A stretch of DNA of 64,000 nt, taken from NCBI RefSeq assembly GCF_009604455.1, contig NZ_WEGL01000007.1, positions 310,001 to 374,000 of the forward strand, given 5' to 3'. The stretch is from Streptomyces sp. RB17 (GTDB lineage Bacteria > Actinomycetota > Actinomycetes > Streptomycetales > Streptomycetaceae). The translations under genes and the position numbers were made by a program. Below the pieces are notes generated by a model. It searched no databases. It had not been told where the DNA came from and saw only the letters and a program-made list of their open reading frames with translations. Of this stretch, positions 1 to 9,463 are shown piece after piece (the stretch's first letter is position 1; every line of letters begins with the position of its first letter).

Positions 1-890
1 ACCGGAGCAACCCCGTGATCCTGGAGCTCCACGGCGGCCCCGGCGCCTCGAACCTGATCTTCACGCCGCGCACCCGCGCCTGGGAGCGGCACTTCACGAT
101 CGTCCGCTGGGACATGCGGGGCGCCGGCCGGACCTTCGCGGCGGGCGGCGCCGAGGGGCAGGGCGAGCTGACCCTCGACCGCCTCCACGCGGACGCCCTG
201 GAGGTGACGGAACACGTCCGCACCCGTCTGAACGTGGACAAGGTGCTGCTCCTTGCCAACAGCTTCGGCACGGTCATCGGCCTCCGCCTGGCCCGCAACC
301 ACCCCGAGCTGTACTCGGCCTACGTCGGCACCGATCAGAACATCGTCGGCGGGGGCCGCGACGCCTCCGCCTACCAGGCGCTGCTGGCCCGGCTGGAGAA
401 GGCGGGCAGGAAGAAGGAGCTGGCGAAGATCACGGCGATGGGCTCGGACCGCACGGCCTGGTCGGCCCACGAGTGGGCGGAGCACGCGAAGACGGTGGTG
501 ACGACCGACCCCCTCACCTACGACACCATGAAGACGGTCGTGATCCGCTCCCTGTGGTTCTCCCCCTTCCACACGCTCCGCGACCTGCGCACGTACCTGA
601 AGGCGCAGACCTTCTCGGAGCGGCTCGGCCCCCAGGCGATGACGATCGACGAGTACGCCGAGGGCACCGCCTTCCGCCTCCCCTTCTTCGTCTTCCAGGG
701 CGAGAGCGACGTCCTCACCCCACCGCAGCCGGCCCGCCGGTTCTACGACGAAGTCACCGCCCCGCTGAAGGACTTCGCCCTGATCCGCGAGGCGAGCCAC
801 TTCGCGGCCTTCCGTCACCCCGACCACTTCCTGGACCTGCTGCTGACGAAGGTGCGGCCGGTGACAACCGGGGAGGCGGTAGGGCGCTGA
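1..890 (+). CDS. alpha/beta hydrolase, 5' end cut by window edge
   Basis: Serine hydrolase of the alpha/beta-hydrolase fold, resembling proline iminopeptidase-type (S33) enzymes; substrate unknown. The frame is open to the window edge (295 residues visible), so the true start lies upstream and the GTG at 15 is only an internal Val. An HGGPG oxyanion-hole motif opens the visible part. The nucleophile elbow reads NSFGT, a variant of GxSxG, and GESD and SHF near the C terminus supply the likely acid and histidine. A 9-bp hairpin follows the stop. Family assignment is firm, function is not. Confidence 0.85.
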   Translation, partial: RSNPVILELHGGPGASNLIFTPRTRAWERHFTIVRWDMRGAGRTFAAGGAEGQGELTLDRLHADALEVTEHVRTRLNVDKVLLLANSFGTVIGLRLARNHPELYSAYVGTDQNIVGGGRDASAYQALLARLEKAGRKKELAKITAMGSDRTAWSAHEWAEHAKTVVTTDPLTYDTMKTVVIRSLWFSPFHTLRDLRTYLKAQTFSERLGPQAMTIDEYAEGTAFRLPFFVFQGESDVLTPPQPARRFYDEVTAPLKDFALIREASHFAAFRHPDHFLDLLLTKVRPVTTGEAVGR

Positions 891-901
891 GGCTGCGGCG
901 C

Positions 902-925
902 CCTGCTCCAACTCCCTGGAGCAGG
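902..925 (+). terminator. hairpin after the alpha/beta hydrolase
   Basis: Perfect 9-bp stem, CCTGCTCCA (902-910) against TGGAGCAGG (917-925), with a 6-nt loop. It starts 11 bases after the stop codon and is followed by a short pyrimidine stretch (ctttcc), so it is a likely intrinsic terminator. Confidence 0.6.
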
Positions 926-1006
926 AGCGTCTTTCCGACGCCCGCTTTCTCAATCTGGCGCAATGGCCACGCGATAACCGGGCCCCGCGCAGGGGAGAAT
1001 CCAGCC

Positions 1007-1516
1007 ATGACCACCAACCCCCCACGTCACACGGGCCTCAACCTGGCCGCCGGTGTGCTCACCGGCATACTCGCCCTCTACATCGCCCTCGTCGCTCTCG
1101 GGAACATCACCGACTTCGGGACGAACCAGCAGTTCGTCCGGCATGTGCTGGCGATGGACACGACGTTCAAGGACCACGACCTGATGTGGCGGGCCGTCAC
1201 CAGCACCGGCCTTCAGGACACCGCCTACGTCCTCATCATCGTGTGGGAGACGGTGGCGGCCCTGGTGCTGATCTGGGGCACGTACCTCTGGGCGCGGCGC
1301 AAGGACGACGACCTCGCCCGGCGCTGGTCCACCTACGGACTGCTGATGCTGGTGCTGCTCTTCGGCGCCGGGTTCATCGCGATCGGCGGTGAGTGGTTCT
1401 CGATGTGGCAGTCCAAGACCTGGAACGGGCTGGACGCCGCGACGCGCATCTTCCTGCTCGCCGGAGTCGCCCTGATCGTCAACCAGCTGCCCGCCCGCCG
1501 GGAGACCACTACTTGA
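1007..1516 (+). CDS. DUF2165-family small integral membrane protein
   Basis: Predicted inner-membrane protein of 169 residues with four hydrophobic segments (about residues 10-32, 72-95, 108-130 and 142-160). The charged first periplasmic/cytoplasmic loop (DTTFKDHD, MWRAVTS) and the WFSMWQSKTWNG stretch before the last helix are typical of DUF2165. No catalytic motif is visible and the role is unknown. The ATG at 1007 is chosen because the protein then starts just before the first helix; the open frame upstream is non-coding in composition. Its last 8 bases overlap the 3' end of the convergent gene at 1509-2072. Confidence 0.85.
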   Translation: MTTNPPRHTGLNLAAGVLTGILALYIALVALGNITDFGTNQQFVRHVLAMDTTFKDHDLMWRAVTSTGLQDTAYVLIIVWETVAALVLIWGTYLWARRKDDDLARRWSTYGLLMLVLLFGAGFIAIGGEWFSMWQSKTWNGLDAATRIFLLAGVALIVNQLPARRETTT

Positions 1517-2072
1517 CGACCGCCACCCTGGTGCCCTGGTCGCCGAAGGACCACAGGGCGGCGCCGTCCTGCTTGTGCAGACGGATGCCGCCCAGTTTCT
1601 TGCCGTCCGCCGGGGGCGGCGAGGAGCCGTCCAGGGCGTTGGAGAAGGCTATGTTCACGCCGGACGCGACGGTGAAATACATCACGTGCTCGATCTCCAC
1701 GCCGTCCGAGCCCTTGGTGGGCCGGCCGCGCTTGATGATCGAGTAGCGGCCGGGCTGCGGGCTCACCGTGCCCGGCCACACCGTGAACGTACGGGACGCC
1801 CTGCCCGTCGCGTCGACCAGCCAGACCCGCTTCTCGCCGAGCGAGTACACGATCCGGCGGCCCTCGCCCGACGCGGCCGGCAGCGCGGGCGGGGCCGGGG
1901 AGTGCGGCGCGGCGGAGCCATGGGCGCCCGCCGACGCCGACGGTCGCGGCTTGGCCACGGCGGCCGTGGGACGCGGCCCGTGGTCCGCCTGTACGGCGAG
2001 GGCGACGACGGCCGCGGTCGCGCCCGCCGTCAGGCCGGTGACCCAGGCCCAGGAGGGCAGTCGGGCAGCCAC
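1509..2072 (-). CDS. secreted L,D-transpeptidase-like (YkuD) protein lacking the catalytic cysteine
   Basis: 187-residue protein with an N-terminal hydrophobic segment (about residues 8-28), an Ala/Pro-rich linker, and a C-terminal part that follows the YkuD L,D-transpeptidase layout: a strand ending HVMYF, then GGIRL, then GTRVAVV at the C terminus. In active enzymes the box before IRL is SHGC. Here it reads KLGG, so both the conserved His and the nucleophilic Cys are missing. It may be a non-catalytic peptidoglycan-binding or scaffold relative. Monocistronic, convergent with DUF2165 and downstream of fbiC on the same strand. Confidence 0.6.
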   Translation of the reverse strand: MAARLPSWAWVTGLTAGATAAVVALAVQADHGPRPTAAVAKPRPSASAGAHGSAAPHSPAPPALPAASGEGRRIVYSLGEKRVWLVDATGRASRTFTVWPGTVSPQPGRYSIIKRGRPTKGSDGVEIEHVMYFTVASGVNIAFSNALDGSSPPPADGKKLGGIRLHKQDGAALWSFGDQGTRVAVVK

Positions 2073-2140
2073 GGGTACGCATCTCCTCCGCTAGGCGGCG
2101 CTATGGGGCCCCTTCTCCGGTCGGGGTCGGATCATCGTAC

Positions 2141-4726
2141 TCAGTCCAGGGCGGGGAGCAGTTCCGGCAGGTGCCCGTCGGAGGCCTCCGCCGCCCGCTG
2201 CCGTTCCTCCGGCACCTCGCCGTAGAGCGTGGTGCGCGGTTTCGCCGGGCGGCCGGCCGCCTCGGCCACGGCGACCAGGTCGCGGACCGACTTGTACGAG
2301 CCGTACGACGAGCCCGCCATACGGGAGATCGTCTCCTCCATCAGCGTGCCGCCCAGGTCGTTCGCGCCGGAGCGGAGCATCTCCGCCGCGCCCTCCGCGC
2401 CCAGTTTCACCCAGCTTGTCTGGATGTTCGGGATCCAGGGGTGCAGGAGGAGTCGGGCCATCGCCGTCACCGCGCGGTTGTCGCGCATGGACGGGCCGGG
2501 GCGCGCGATGCCCGCGAGATAGACCGGGGCGTTCGTGTGGATGAACGGAAGCGTCACGAACTCGGTGAAACCGCCCGTCTCGCGCTGGAGGGCGGCCAGG
2601 GTGCGCAGGTGGCCGAGCCAGTGGCGGGGCTGGTCGACGTGGCCGTACATCATCGTGGAGGAGGAGCGGATGCCCAGCTCGTGGGCCGTCTTCACCACCT
2701 CGATCCAGGTGGCCGTGGGCAGCTTGCCCTTGGTCAGCACCCAGCGGACCTCGTCGTCGAGGATCTCCGCCGCCGTACCGGGGATGGTGTCCAGGCCCGA
2801 CTCCTTGGCCGCCGTCAGCCACTCCCGGATCGACATGCCCGTCCTGGTCGCGCCGTTCACCACCTCCATCGGCGAGAAGGCGTGGACGTGCATACCGGGG
2901 ACGCGCTCCTTGACCGCCTTCGCGATGTCGAAGTACGCCGTGCCCGGCAGGTCCGGGTGGATGCCGCCCTGCATGCACACCTCGACCGCGCCCACGTCCC
3001 AGGCCTGCTGAGCGCGGTCGGCGACCTGCTCCAGGGACAGCGTGTACGCGTCGGCGTCCGTGCGGCGCTGGGCGAAGGCGCAGAAGCGGCAGCCCGTGTA
3101 GCAGACGTTGGTGAAGTTGATGTTGCGGGTGACGATGTACGTCACGTCGTCCCCGACACTCGACCTGCGCACGTCGTCGGCCACCCGGCACAACGCGTCC
3201 AGCGCCGGGCCGTCCGCGTGCAGCAGCGCCAGGGCCTCGGCGTCGGTGAGCTTCGTCGGGTCGTCGGCCGCGGTCGCCAGCGCCTGCCGTACGTCGGTGT
3301 CGATCCGCTCCGGCGCCATGCCCGGGGCGGCCGCCTCGCGCAGCGCCTCCCAGTCGCCGTACACCTCGTCGAAGTCGTCGCGCCGGTCGGCGCTGCGGCC
3401 CTCGGTGTCGATCGTGCGGTGCAGGTCCGTACGGCCGGCCGGGACGAAGGCCTCCTCCGGCTCCTGCCACGGACGGCCCTCGACGGTGGCGTCCGGGAGG
3501 GCCAGGCCCGTCTCCGGGTCGGCGAGCGCGCTCACGTGCGGGCGCAGCCGCGGGTCCAGCCAGGGCTCACCGCGGCGCACGAACTCCGGGTAGACGCAGA
3601 GCCGTTCGCGCAGTTCGAAACCGGCCGCCCGGGAGCGCTCGGTGAGTTCCTCGATCTGCGGCCAGGGCCGTTCGGGATTGACGTGGTCGATGGTCAGGGG
3701 TGACACCCCGCCCCAGTCGTCGATGCCGGCGCCGATCAGCCGCTCGTATTCGGAGTCGACGAGGTTGGGCGGGGCCTGGAGGCAGGCGGACGGGCCCATG
3801 ATGTGCCGGGCGACGGCCACCGTGGCGACCAGGTCGTCCAGTTCGGCGTCCGGCATGCCGCGCATCGCCGTGTCGGGCTTGGCGCGGAAGTTCTGGATGA
3901 TCAGTTCCTGGATGCCGTGGTAGGCCCGGGAGACCTTGCGCAGGGCGAAGAGGGACTCGGCCCGCTCCTCGTACGTCTCGCCGATGCCGATGAGCAGGCC
4001 GGAGGTGAACGGCACGGAGGAACGGCCGGCGTCCTCCAGCACCCGCAGCCGTACGGCCGGCTCCTTGTCCGGGGAGCCGTGGTGCGGGCCGCCGGGCTCG
4101 GACCACAGCCGGGTCGCGGTCGTCTCCAGCATCATGCCCATGGAGGGCGCGACCGGCTTGAGCCGCTGGAAGTCCGTCCAGGTCATGACGCCCGGGTTGA
4201 GGTGGGGCAGCAGACCCGTCTCCTCCAGGATCCGGATGGAGATGGCGCGGACGTAGGCGATGGTGTCGTCGTAGCCGTGCGCGTCGAGCCACTCGCGCGC
4301 CTGAGGCCACCGGTCCTCGGGCTTGTCGCCGAGGGTGATCAGGGCTTCCTTGCAGCCGAGGGCGGCGCCCTTGCGGGCGATGTCCAGCACCTCGTCCGGG
4401 GACATGAACATTCCGTGGCCCGCCCGGCGCAGCTTGCCGGGGACGGTGACGAACGTGCAGTAGTGGCACTTGTCCCGGCACAGCCGGGTGAGGGGGACGA
4501 AGACGCTCTTCGAGTACGTGATGACACCGGGCCGGCCCGCCTGTTCGAGACCCGCGTCGCGCACCCGGGCGGCGGACGCGGCGAGGCCGGTCAGGGCCTC
4601 GCCGCGGGCCTGGAGCAGCACCGCCGCCTCGGAGACGTCGAGGGCGACACCGTCCCGGGCGCGTTTGAGGGCGCGACGCATGGAGTTCTCGGTCGGACCG
4701 GTCCCGGAGGTCGCGGAAGTCGTCAT
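2141..4726 (-). CDS. fbiC: 7,8-didemethyl-8-hydroxy-5-deazariboflavin (FO) synthase, CofG-CofH fusion
   Basis: Bifunctional radical-SAM enzyme that makes the FO chromophore of coenzyme F420 from tyrosine and a ribityl-diaminouracil. The 861-residue chain is the fused actinobacterial form. It has two CxxxCxxC iron-sulfur motifs: CRDKCHYC (C83, C87, C90) in the CofG half and CYTGCRFC (near residue 545) in the CofH half. The CofH half also carries MQGGIHP and the GTAAEI stretch. The start at 4726 gives a normal N terminus. It supplies the cofactor for the LLM and DDN-type oxidoreductases encoded elsewhere in the window. Confidence 0.96.
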   Translation of the reverse strand: MTTSATSGTGPTENSMRRALKRARDGVALDVSEAAVLLQARGEALTGLAASAARVRDAGLEQAGRPGVITYSKSVFVPLTRLCRDKCHYCTFVTVPGKLRRAGHGMFMSPDEVLDIARKGAALGCKEALITLGDKPEDRWPQAREWLDAHGYDDTIAYVRAISIRILEETGLLPHLNPGVMTWTDFQRLKPVAPSMGMMLETTATRLWSEPGGPHHGSPDKEPAVRLRVLEDAGRSSVPFTSGLLIGIGETYEERAESLFALRKVSRAYHGIQELIIQNFRAKPDTAMRGMPDAELDDLVATVAVARHIMGPSACLQAPPNLVDSEYERLIGAGIDDWGGVSPLTIDHVNPERPWPQIEELTERSRAAGFELRERLCVYPEFVRRGEPWLDPRLRPHVSALADPETGLALPDATVEGRPWQEPEEAFVPAGRTDLHRTIDTEGRSADRRDDFDEVYGDWEALREAAAPGMAPERIDTDVRQALATAADDPTKLTDAEALALLHADGPALDALCRVADDVRRSSVGDDVTYIVTRNINFTNVCYTGCRFCAFAQRRTDADAYTLSLEQVADRAQQAWDVGAVEVCMQGGIHPDLPGTAYFDIAKAVKERVPGMHVHAFSPMEVVNGATRTGMSIREWLTAAKESGLDTIPGTAAEILDDEVRWVLTKGKLPTATWIEVVKTAHELGIRSSSTMMYGHVDQPRHWLGHLRTLAALQRETGGFTEFVTLPFIHTNAPVYLAGIARPGPSMRDNRAVTAMARLLLHPWIPNIQTSWVKLGAEGAAEMLRSGANDLGGTLMEETISRMAGSSYGSYKSVRDLVAVAEAAGRPAKPRTTLYGEVPEERQRAAEASDGHLPELLPALD

Positions 4727-4775
4727 CCTTTGAGCATACGTTCGGGGTGATTCCGGAAGATGGCTCCCACTCGGC

Positions 4776-5621
4776 CTACAGGTGACTCCCGTACTCGTCC
4801 AGCACCCCCAGCACCTCCGTCTCCCCCGCCGGCGGCAGCTGCAGCACGACCTCCTCGATGCCCAACTCCGCGTAGTGCGCCAGCTTTCCCGGCGTCGGCT
4901 GCACGGCGTACGGGACGATCTGGAGGGCGGCCGGGTCGCGGCCCGCGTCCGCCCAGACCGAGCGCAGCAGCGGCAGGGACTCGGTGAGACCCCGGCCGCC
5001 GATCGGCAGCCAGCCGTCGGCGTACTCGGCGATGTGCGCGAACAGTTTCGGCCCGGCCGCCCCGCCGACGAGCGTGCGCGGGCCGGTCACCGGACCCCGC
5101 GGTTTCTGTACGGGCTTGGGGTGCGCGTGGCTGGCCCGTACGGCGGCGAACTCGCCCGTGTAGGCCGTCGGTTCCGCGGACCACAGCGCCTGCATCAGCC
5201 GCACCCGGTCCCGGACCAGTTCCCGGCGCGTGCGCCACTCCACGCCGTGGTCGGCGGCTTCCTCGACGTTCCAGCCGTAGCCGAGACCGAGGGTGACACG
5301 TCCGCCGGACAGGTGATCCAAGGTGGCGATCTGCTTGGCCAGGGCGATGGGGTCGTGCTGGGCGAGGAGGGTGATGCCGGTTCCGAGTCCGAGGCGCTCG
5401 GTGACGGCCGCGGCCTGACCGAGGGCGACGAAGGGGTCGAGGGTGCGGCCGTACTCGCGGGGCAGGTCGCCGCCGGCGGGGTAGGGGGTCCTCCGCTCGA
5501 CGGGGATGTGGGTGTGTTCGGGGAGGTAGAGGCCGCTGTAGCCACGCTGCTCCAGCTCGCGCGCGAGCCGGAGGGGGGTGACGGTCTCGTCGGTGAGAAA
5601 GATCGTTACGGCGATGCGCAT
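4776..5621 (-). CDS. LLM-class F420-dependent oxidoreductase
   Basis: 281-residue luciferase-like TIM-barrel oxidoreductase that probably uses F420 for hydride transfer; substrate unknown. Typical elements are the N-terminal FLTDETV strand, the YLPEHTH loop, and the signature [10 protein letters not shown] followed by LGLGYGWN, which is usual for F420-type members. The last third has LVGGAAGPK. It is transcribed toward fbiC with a 49-bp gap, so the two may share a transcript, which would fit an F420 user next to an F420 biosynthesis gene. Confidence 0.85.
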   Translation of the reverse strand: MRIAVTIFLTDETVTPLRLARELEQRGYSGLYLPEHTHIPVERRTPYPAGGDLPREYGRTLDPFVALGQAAAVTERLGLGTGITLLAQHDPIALAKQIATLDHLSGGRVTLGLGYGWNVEEAADHGVEWRTRRELVRDRVRLMQALWSAEPTAYTGEFAAVRASHAHPKPVQKPRGPVTGPRTLVGGAAGPKLFAHIAEYADGWLPIGGRGLTESLPLLRSVWADAGRDPAALQIVPYAVQPTPGKLAHYAELGIEEVVLQLPPAGETEVLGVLDEYGSHL

Positions 5622-5702
5622 GAGGCATCGTACCGACTGGTTGGTCGCGGAGCCGCGATTGATACTGTCCCGCGGCCCCGCAGGGCGCCTAACGTGGTCC
5701 TT

Positions 5703-7094
5703 GTGACCAGCTTGCGCGGCACTCTCGCACCCGGTTCACCCGACTACGTCTACCTTCCCTTCGAAGTGCCTTCCGGCACAGCGGAGTTGAAGGTCTCCTA
5801 CACCTACGACAAACCCTCCAAGCCCCCCGGCACCCCCGGCAACGCCCTCGACATCGGTCTCTTCGACGAGCGCGGAGTGGAGGTCGGCGGGCCGGGGTTC
5901 CGGGGATGGTCCGGAGGGGCCCGCACGGAGTTCTTCGTGCGGGGCGACGACGCGACGCCCGGGTATCTGCCCGGGCCGATGAACCCCGGCACCTGGCACA
6001 TCGCGCTCGGCCCGTACACCGTGGCCCCGCAGGGGCTGTCGTACGAGGTGACCGTCACCCTGACGCCCGGGGAACCCGGTGCCGCACCGCAGCCAGTGTA
6101 TCCGCCGGCCCGCGCCCGGGGCCGGGGGCGGGACTGGTACCGGGGCGACTGTCATCTGCACTCGTGGCACTCCGACGGGCGCCGTACCCCGGCCGAGATC
6201 GCGGCGCTGGCCCGGGCGGCCGGGCTGGACTTCATCAACAGTTCCGACCACAACACGAACGCCTCGCACGCCCACTGGGCCGACGCGGCGGGCGACGACC
6301 TGCTGGTGCTGCTCGGCGAGGAGGTCACCACCAGGAACGGCCATGTGCTGGCCCTCGGCACCGACCCGGGCACCTTCGTCGACTGGCGCCACCGGGCCCG
6401 GGACCGGCGGTGGGCGCACTTCGCGCGGGAGATCCGGCGCGCCGGCGGTCTGGTGGTACCGGCCCACCCCTACGCCGACTGTGTGGGCTGCTCCTGGAAG
6501 TTCGGGTTCGCCGAGGCGGACGCGGTGGAGGTGTGGAACGGGCTGTGGACGCCGGACGACGAGGTGGCGCTGGCCGCCTGGGACGGGCTGCTGGTCGCCT
6601 CCGTACGCGAAAACGGGGACTGGCTTCCGGCCATGGGGGACAGTGACGCCCACCGGGATCCGGATGTCGTCGGTCATCCGCAGACCGTGGTCCTCGCCGA
6701 GGAACTGAGCCGGGAGGCGATCCTGGAGGGGCTGCGGGCGGGGCGGTCGTACGTCGCCGAGTCGAGGGCCGTCTCCCTGGAGTTCACCGTCACCGCCGAC
6801 AGCGGGGAACAGGCCGGTGTCGGGGAGCGGTTGGCGGTGGGCGCCGATACGCCGGTGACCGCCCGGCTCGCGGTCTCGGGCGCCCCGCGCTGCTCGGTCC
6901 GGTTCGTCACCGACCAGGGCGTGCTGCTGCGCAGCGATCCGCTGCCCGTGTCCGGGGCGGGAGTGGTGGAGTGGCGTACGACTGCGGCCTACGCGGCGTA
7001 CGTGCGCGCCGAGTTGCGGCACGAGACGGCGCTCGGCCCGGTGCCGGGGGCGATGGCGGCCTTCACCAATCCGGTCTTCCTCGGGGCCGCCTGA
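5703..7094 (+). CDS. CehA/McbA-type PHP-domain metallohydrolase
   Basis: 463-residue protein. Residues 1-125 form a beta-rich domain and residues 145-400 a PHP (polymerase/histidinol phosphatase-like) fold. Metal-binding signatures include DCHLHSWHSDG (about residue 149), SSDHNT, the GEEVTT strand, VVPAHPYAD and MGDSDAH. CehA/McbA relatives hydrolyse carbamate or phosphoester-like bonds; the substrate here is unknown. The GTG at 5703 is chosen because it starts the folded domain (VTSLRGTLAPG); a GTG at 5694 is in frame and possible. No signal peptide is evident. Confidence 0.82.
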   Translation: MTSLRGTLAPGSPDYVYLPFEVPSGTAELKVSYTYDKPSKPPGTPGNALDIGLFDERGVEVGGPGFRGWSGGARTEFFVRGDDATPGYLPGPMNPGTWHIALGPYTVAPQGLSYEVTVTLTPGEPGAAPQPVYPPARARGRGRDWYRGDCHLHSWHSDGRRTPAEIAALARAAGLDFINSSDHNTNASHAHWADAAGDDLLVLLGEEVTTRNGHVLALGTDPGTFVDWRHRARDRRWAHFAREIRRAGGLVVPAHPYADCVGCSWKFGFAEADAVEVWNGLWTPDDEVALAAWDGLLVASVRENGDWLPAMGDSDAHRDPDVVGHPQTVVLAEELSREAILEGLRAGRSYVAESRAVSLEFTVTADSGEQAGVGERLAVGADTPVTARLAVSGAPRCSVRFVTDQGVLLRSDPLPVSGAGVVEWRTTAAYAAYVRAELRHETALGPVPGAMAAFTNPVFLGAA

Positions 7095-7169
7095 TCGGTC
7101 ACCCGGTCTGTTCGCGCACCGATCCGGTCGCCCTCGGGGCGGCCGGCGGGGCGTGACCCATGCGGCCGG

Positions 7170-7586
7170 TCAGCTCTGTGCGGCCCGCGTCAGCTGCCGC
7201 AGTTCGATGACCGTCGCGACGGCACGCAGCCAGCGGGCGGCGGCGTCGTCGGCGGCGACACCGGCCGCGAGCTCGGTGCCGGCGGCCAGCCAGTCGCGTA
7301 CGACAGCCGCCGCCTCCGGGCGCGGCAGCGGCTCGGGGAGCCCGGCGGCGTAGGCGAGGCCGCCGGCCCGGACGGTGTCGGCGAGGAAGGCCACCGAGCG
7401 CGGCTGGGTGCCGAGGCGGTCGAGCAGCACGGCCGCGCCCGCGGCGCCGTCCCCGAACAGGGCGGTGCGCCGGGGGCCGGGCGGTGCGGTGAGGCCGTAG
7501 CGGAGCAGGACGGAGATGTCGAGCCGGGCCAGCTCGTCGTCGGTGCGGTCCGGGGGATGCGGGGCGGGGTTCGATTCGGGGTTCAC
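7170..7586 (-). CDS. hypothetical alanine-rich protein
   Basis: 138 residues, mostly helical and Ala/Leu rich, with no signal peptide and no motif I recognise. It starts MNPESNP and contains the segment ISVLLRYGL. Codon use is high-GC3 like its neighbours and no competing frame on either strand is better, so it is probably real. It lies 27 bp downstream of the I42 lipoprotein on the same strand and may be co-transcribed with it. Confidence 0.55.
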   Translation of the reverse strand: MNPESNPAPHPPDRTDDELARLDISVLLRYGLTAPPGPRRTALFGDGAAGAAVLLDRLGTQPRSVAFLADTVRAGGLAYAAGLPEPLPRPEAAAVVRDWLAAGTELAAGVAADDAAARWLRAVATVIELRQLTRAAQS

Positions 7587-7613
7587 GTTCCGGTCTCGGT
7601 GGTGTCGGCCGGC

Positions 7614-8138
7614 TCAGCGGACGGTGACGGTGTAGGTGACGCGCTTCGGCGCGGACTGCCGGTACGGCGCGGTCGACGCCGGGGCCGGGGTGCCGCCGCC
7701 GTCCTCGTCGCAGGTGGTGGCGAACGTGCAGTGGGTCAGCACGATCCGGGTGCTGCCCTTGCCGATGGCCTCGAAGGTGAAGGTGAGACTGCTGCCGGCG
7801 CCGACCAGGTGCTTGTCGCCGGAGCCCGAGGTGCTGTGCTGCCCGCGCTCGCGGACCACGTGGGCGTCGGGCCTGGGGTCGGACAGGTACCAGTGCTCAC
7901 GGGTGGAGGCGTTCTCGTGGACGGTGAGCGTGAAGCGCTCCCCGGCCTTGGCGGTGATGCGGGGTTCGTCGGTGGGGTGCGCGACCGGGGCGGGCTCGTC
8001 GGTGCCCGACCCGCAGCCCGCGACGAGCGTGAGCAGCGCGACCGCCACGACGGCGCCGCCCGCCGCCCTGCCCCGACGCCAAAGGCCCCGCCTACTTCGC
8101 CGTCGGGAGGTACACGCTGTACGCGTCGTTGAGTCCAC
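7614..8138 (-). CDS. chagasin-like (I42) protease-inhibitor lipoprotein
   Basis: 174 residues. An arginine-rich N region precedes a hydrophobic helix ending in the lipobox LVAGC, so the mature protein should be a surface lipoprotein. The remainder matches the I42/chagasin plan: AGERFTLTV, then a loop in the place of NPTTGYxW reading ENASTREHW, then GAGSSLTFTFEA, then IVLTHC. I42 proteins inhibit papain-clan cysteine proteases, which fits its position directly downstream of a calpain-like gene. The ATG at 8138 overlaps that gene by 47 bp; no better start is visible. Confidence 0.65.
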   Translation of the reverse strand: MDSTTRTACTSRRRSRRGLWRRGRAAGGAVVAVALLTLVAGCGSGTDEPAPVAHPTDEPRITAKAGERFTLTVHENASTREHWYLSDPRPDAHVVRERGQHSTSGSGDKHLVGAGSSLTFTFEAIGKGSTRIVLTHCTFATTCDEDGGGTPAPASTAPYRQSAPKRVTYTVTVR

Positions 8139-8876
8139 TGTCCGCTGCCTTGCTCATGTGTCCGTTGATGAAGTCGTTCTCGCTCACCCAGGTCGTCGTG
8201 CCCCACGGGTTGTAGATCTGCAGCATGTCGCCCTCCTGGCCGATGATGGTCATCGCGTGGGCGCCGTCCTTGCCCTGGACGTCGACGGGGACCGGGCGGC
8301 CGTCCGCGACCGCCTTCTCGACATCGCTCAGCACCCCCTCGCGGTCGGCGGCGTCGTCCAGGTCGTGGCGCTGGTAGTCGTCGCCGGCGCTGGTCTCGGC
8401 CAGCATCAGCTTGTCCACGGCGGTCAGGTCGCCCGTGCCCAGCTTGCTGCGGCGCGCCTCGGAGACCCACTTGTTCAGGTCCCTGGCGGCGCTGTGGGCG
8501 GCGGCGTCGGCGGCGATCGCGGCCTTGTGCAGGTCGTCGGCGCCCAGGGAGGCGAGGGAACGGGCGTTCAGCCGGACGGCCTTCTCGTCGTCGGACTCGA
8601 TGAGGTCGTCGAACCAGCCGTCCTTGCCGCCGAGCATCCGGAGTGCCTCGTGCAGCGTCTCCCGCCCGTCGCTGTCCTGGCTCTGGGCGTCCTTGAGGGC
8701 GTCGGCGAACGTGACGCCCCGGCGGCGTCCGGGCCGCCGAGCGCGTCGTCCGTGTAGCACATGCCGGGCTGGATCGCCTCGCGGATCTTGCCCGCGTCGT
8801 CGCCCGCGGCGTCCAGGTCCTTCGCCTGTCCGGACATCCCGGACTTGACCGTGTAGCCGTCCGAAGACGCGCCCAT
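8092..8876 (-). pseudogene. frameshifted chimeric gene: WXG100-like N terminus joined to a calpain-like (C2) C terminus
   Basis: A strong Shine-Dalgarno (GGGGGAG) precedes the ATG at 8876. The first 50 or so residues (MGASSDGYTV up to ALGGPDAAG) look like the start of a small Streptomyces WXG100/ESX-type protein. That frame then degenerates. A second frame continues from VTFADAL to the stop at 8092 and carries GAHAMTII and YNPWGTTTW, which resemble the calpain His and Asn active-site segments. One extra G in the run of four at 8717-8720 would join the frames. No calpain GDCW-type cysteine motif is present, so the product would be inactive even if joined. Confidence 0.6.
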
Positions 8877-9022
8877 CAGGCTCCCCCGTTGAAATGATCA
8901 CGATCGCGGGGGAGGCTAACACGCGACAGCCGGCGGAAAGTCCGGGGATCACACGCCCCGCACCGAGCCGCCACACCATCCCCGACACGACGCCGTGCCG
9001 TCAGACCAGGAGAGCGACCGGC

Positions 9023-9418
9023 ATGTCAGCCCCCGCAGACCGCAAGCACCGCGTGGTGACCGCCTTCCAACGGCACATCGCCAACCCGCTCAACCGGCGG
9101 CTGCCGTTCCAGACCCTCCTGGAGACGACGGGCCGCAGCTCCGGCCTGCCCCGGCAGACCCCGGTGGGCGGCCGCAAGGTCGGCGGCTCCTTCTGGCTGG
9201 TCTCCGAGTTCGGCTACAAGTCCCAGTACGTCCGCAACATCCAGGCCGACCCGAGGGTCCGCGTCCGCCTCGCCGGCCGCTGGCACCACGGCACCGCCCA
9301 TCTCCTCCCCGACGACGACCCACTGGCCCGCCTGCGCGCCCTCCCCTTCTTCAACAGCACGGCGGTCCGGGCGTTCGGCACGGACTTGCTGACGGTCCGG
9401 GTGGATCTGGAGGAGTGA
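9023..9418 (+). CDS. DDN-type deazaflavin (F420)-dependent nitroreductase-family protein
   Basis: 131-residue single-domain split-barrel protein of the F420-binding DDN family, whose members reduce quinones or nitro compounds with F420H2; the substrate is unknown. The N-terminal stretch ETTGRSSGLPRQTPV followed by GGSFWLVSEFG and VRNIQADPRVRVRLAGRW is the family signature. The ATG at 9023 has an AGGAGAG ribosome-binding site; the open frame upstream to 8894 is not coding. Stand-alone gene. Confidence 0.82.
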   Translation: MSAPADRKHRVVTAFQRHIANPLNRRLPFQTLLETTGRSSGLPRQTPVGGRKVGGSFWLVSEFGYKSQYVRNIQADPRVRVRLAGRWHHGTAHLLPDDDPLARLRALPFFNSTAVRAFGTDLLTVRVDLEE

Positions 9419-9463
9419 CGACCCGAGCCGGCCTGCACGGGGAGCACACGGCAGACTGCGGGC

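Noticed and set aside
15-17. GTG at 15 as start of the alpha/beta hydrolase
   Set aside because: The same frame is open upstream with RSNP before the Val, and the HGGPG motif would be too close to the N terminus; the gene starts before the window.
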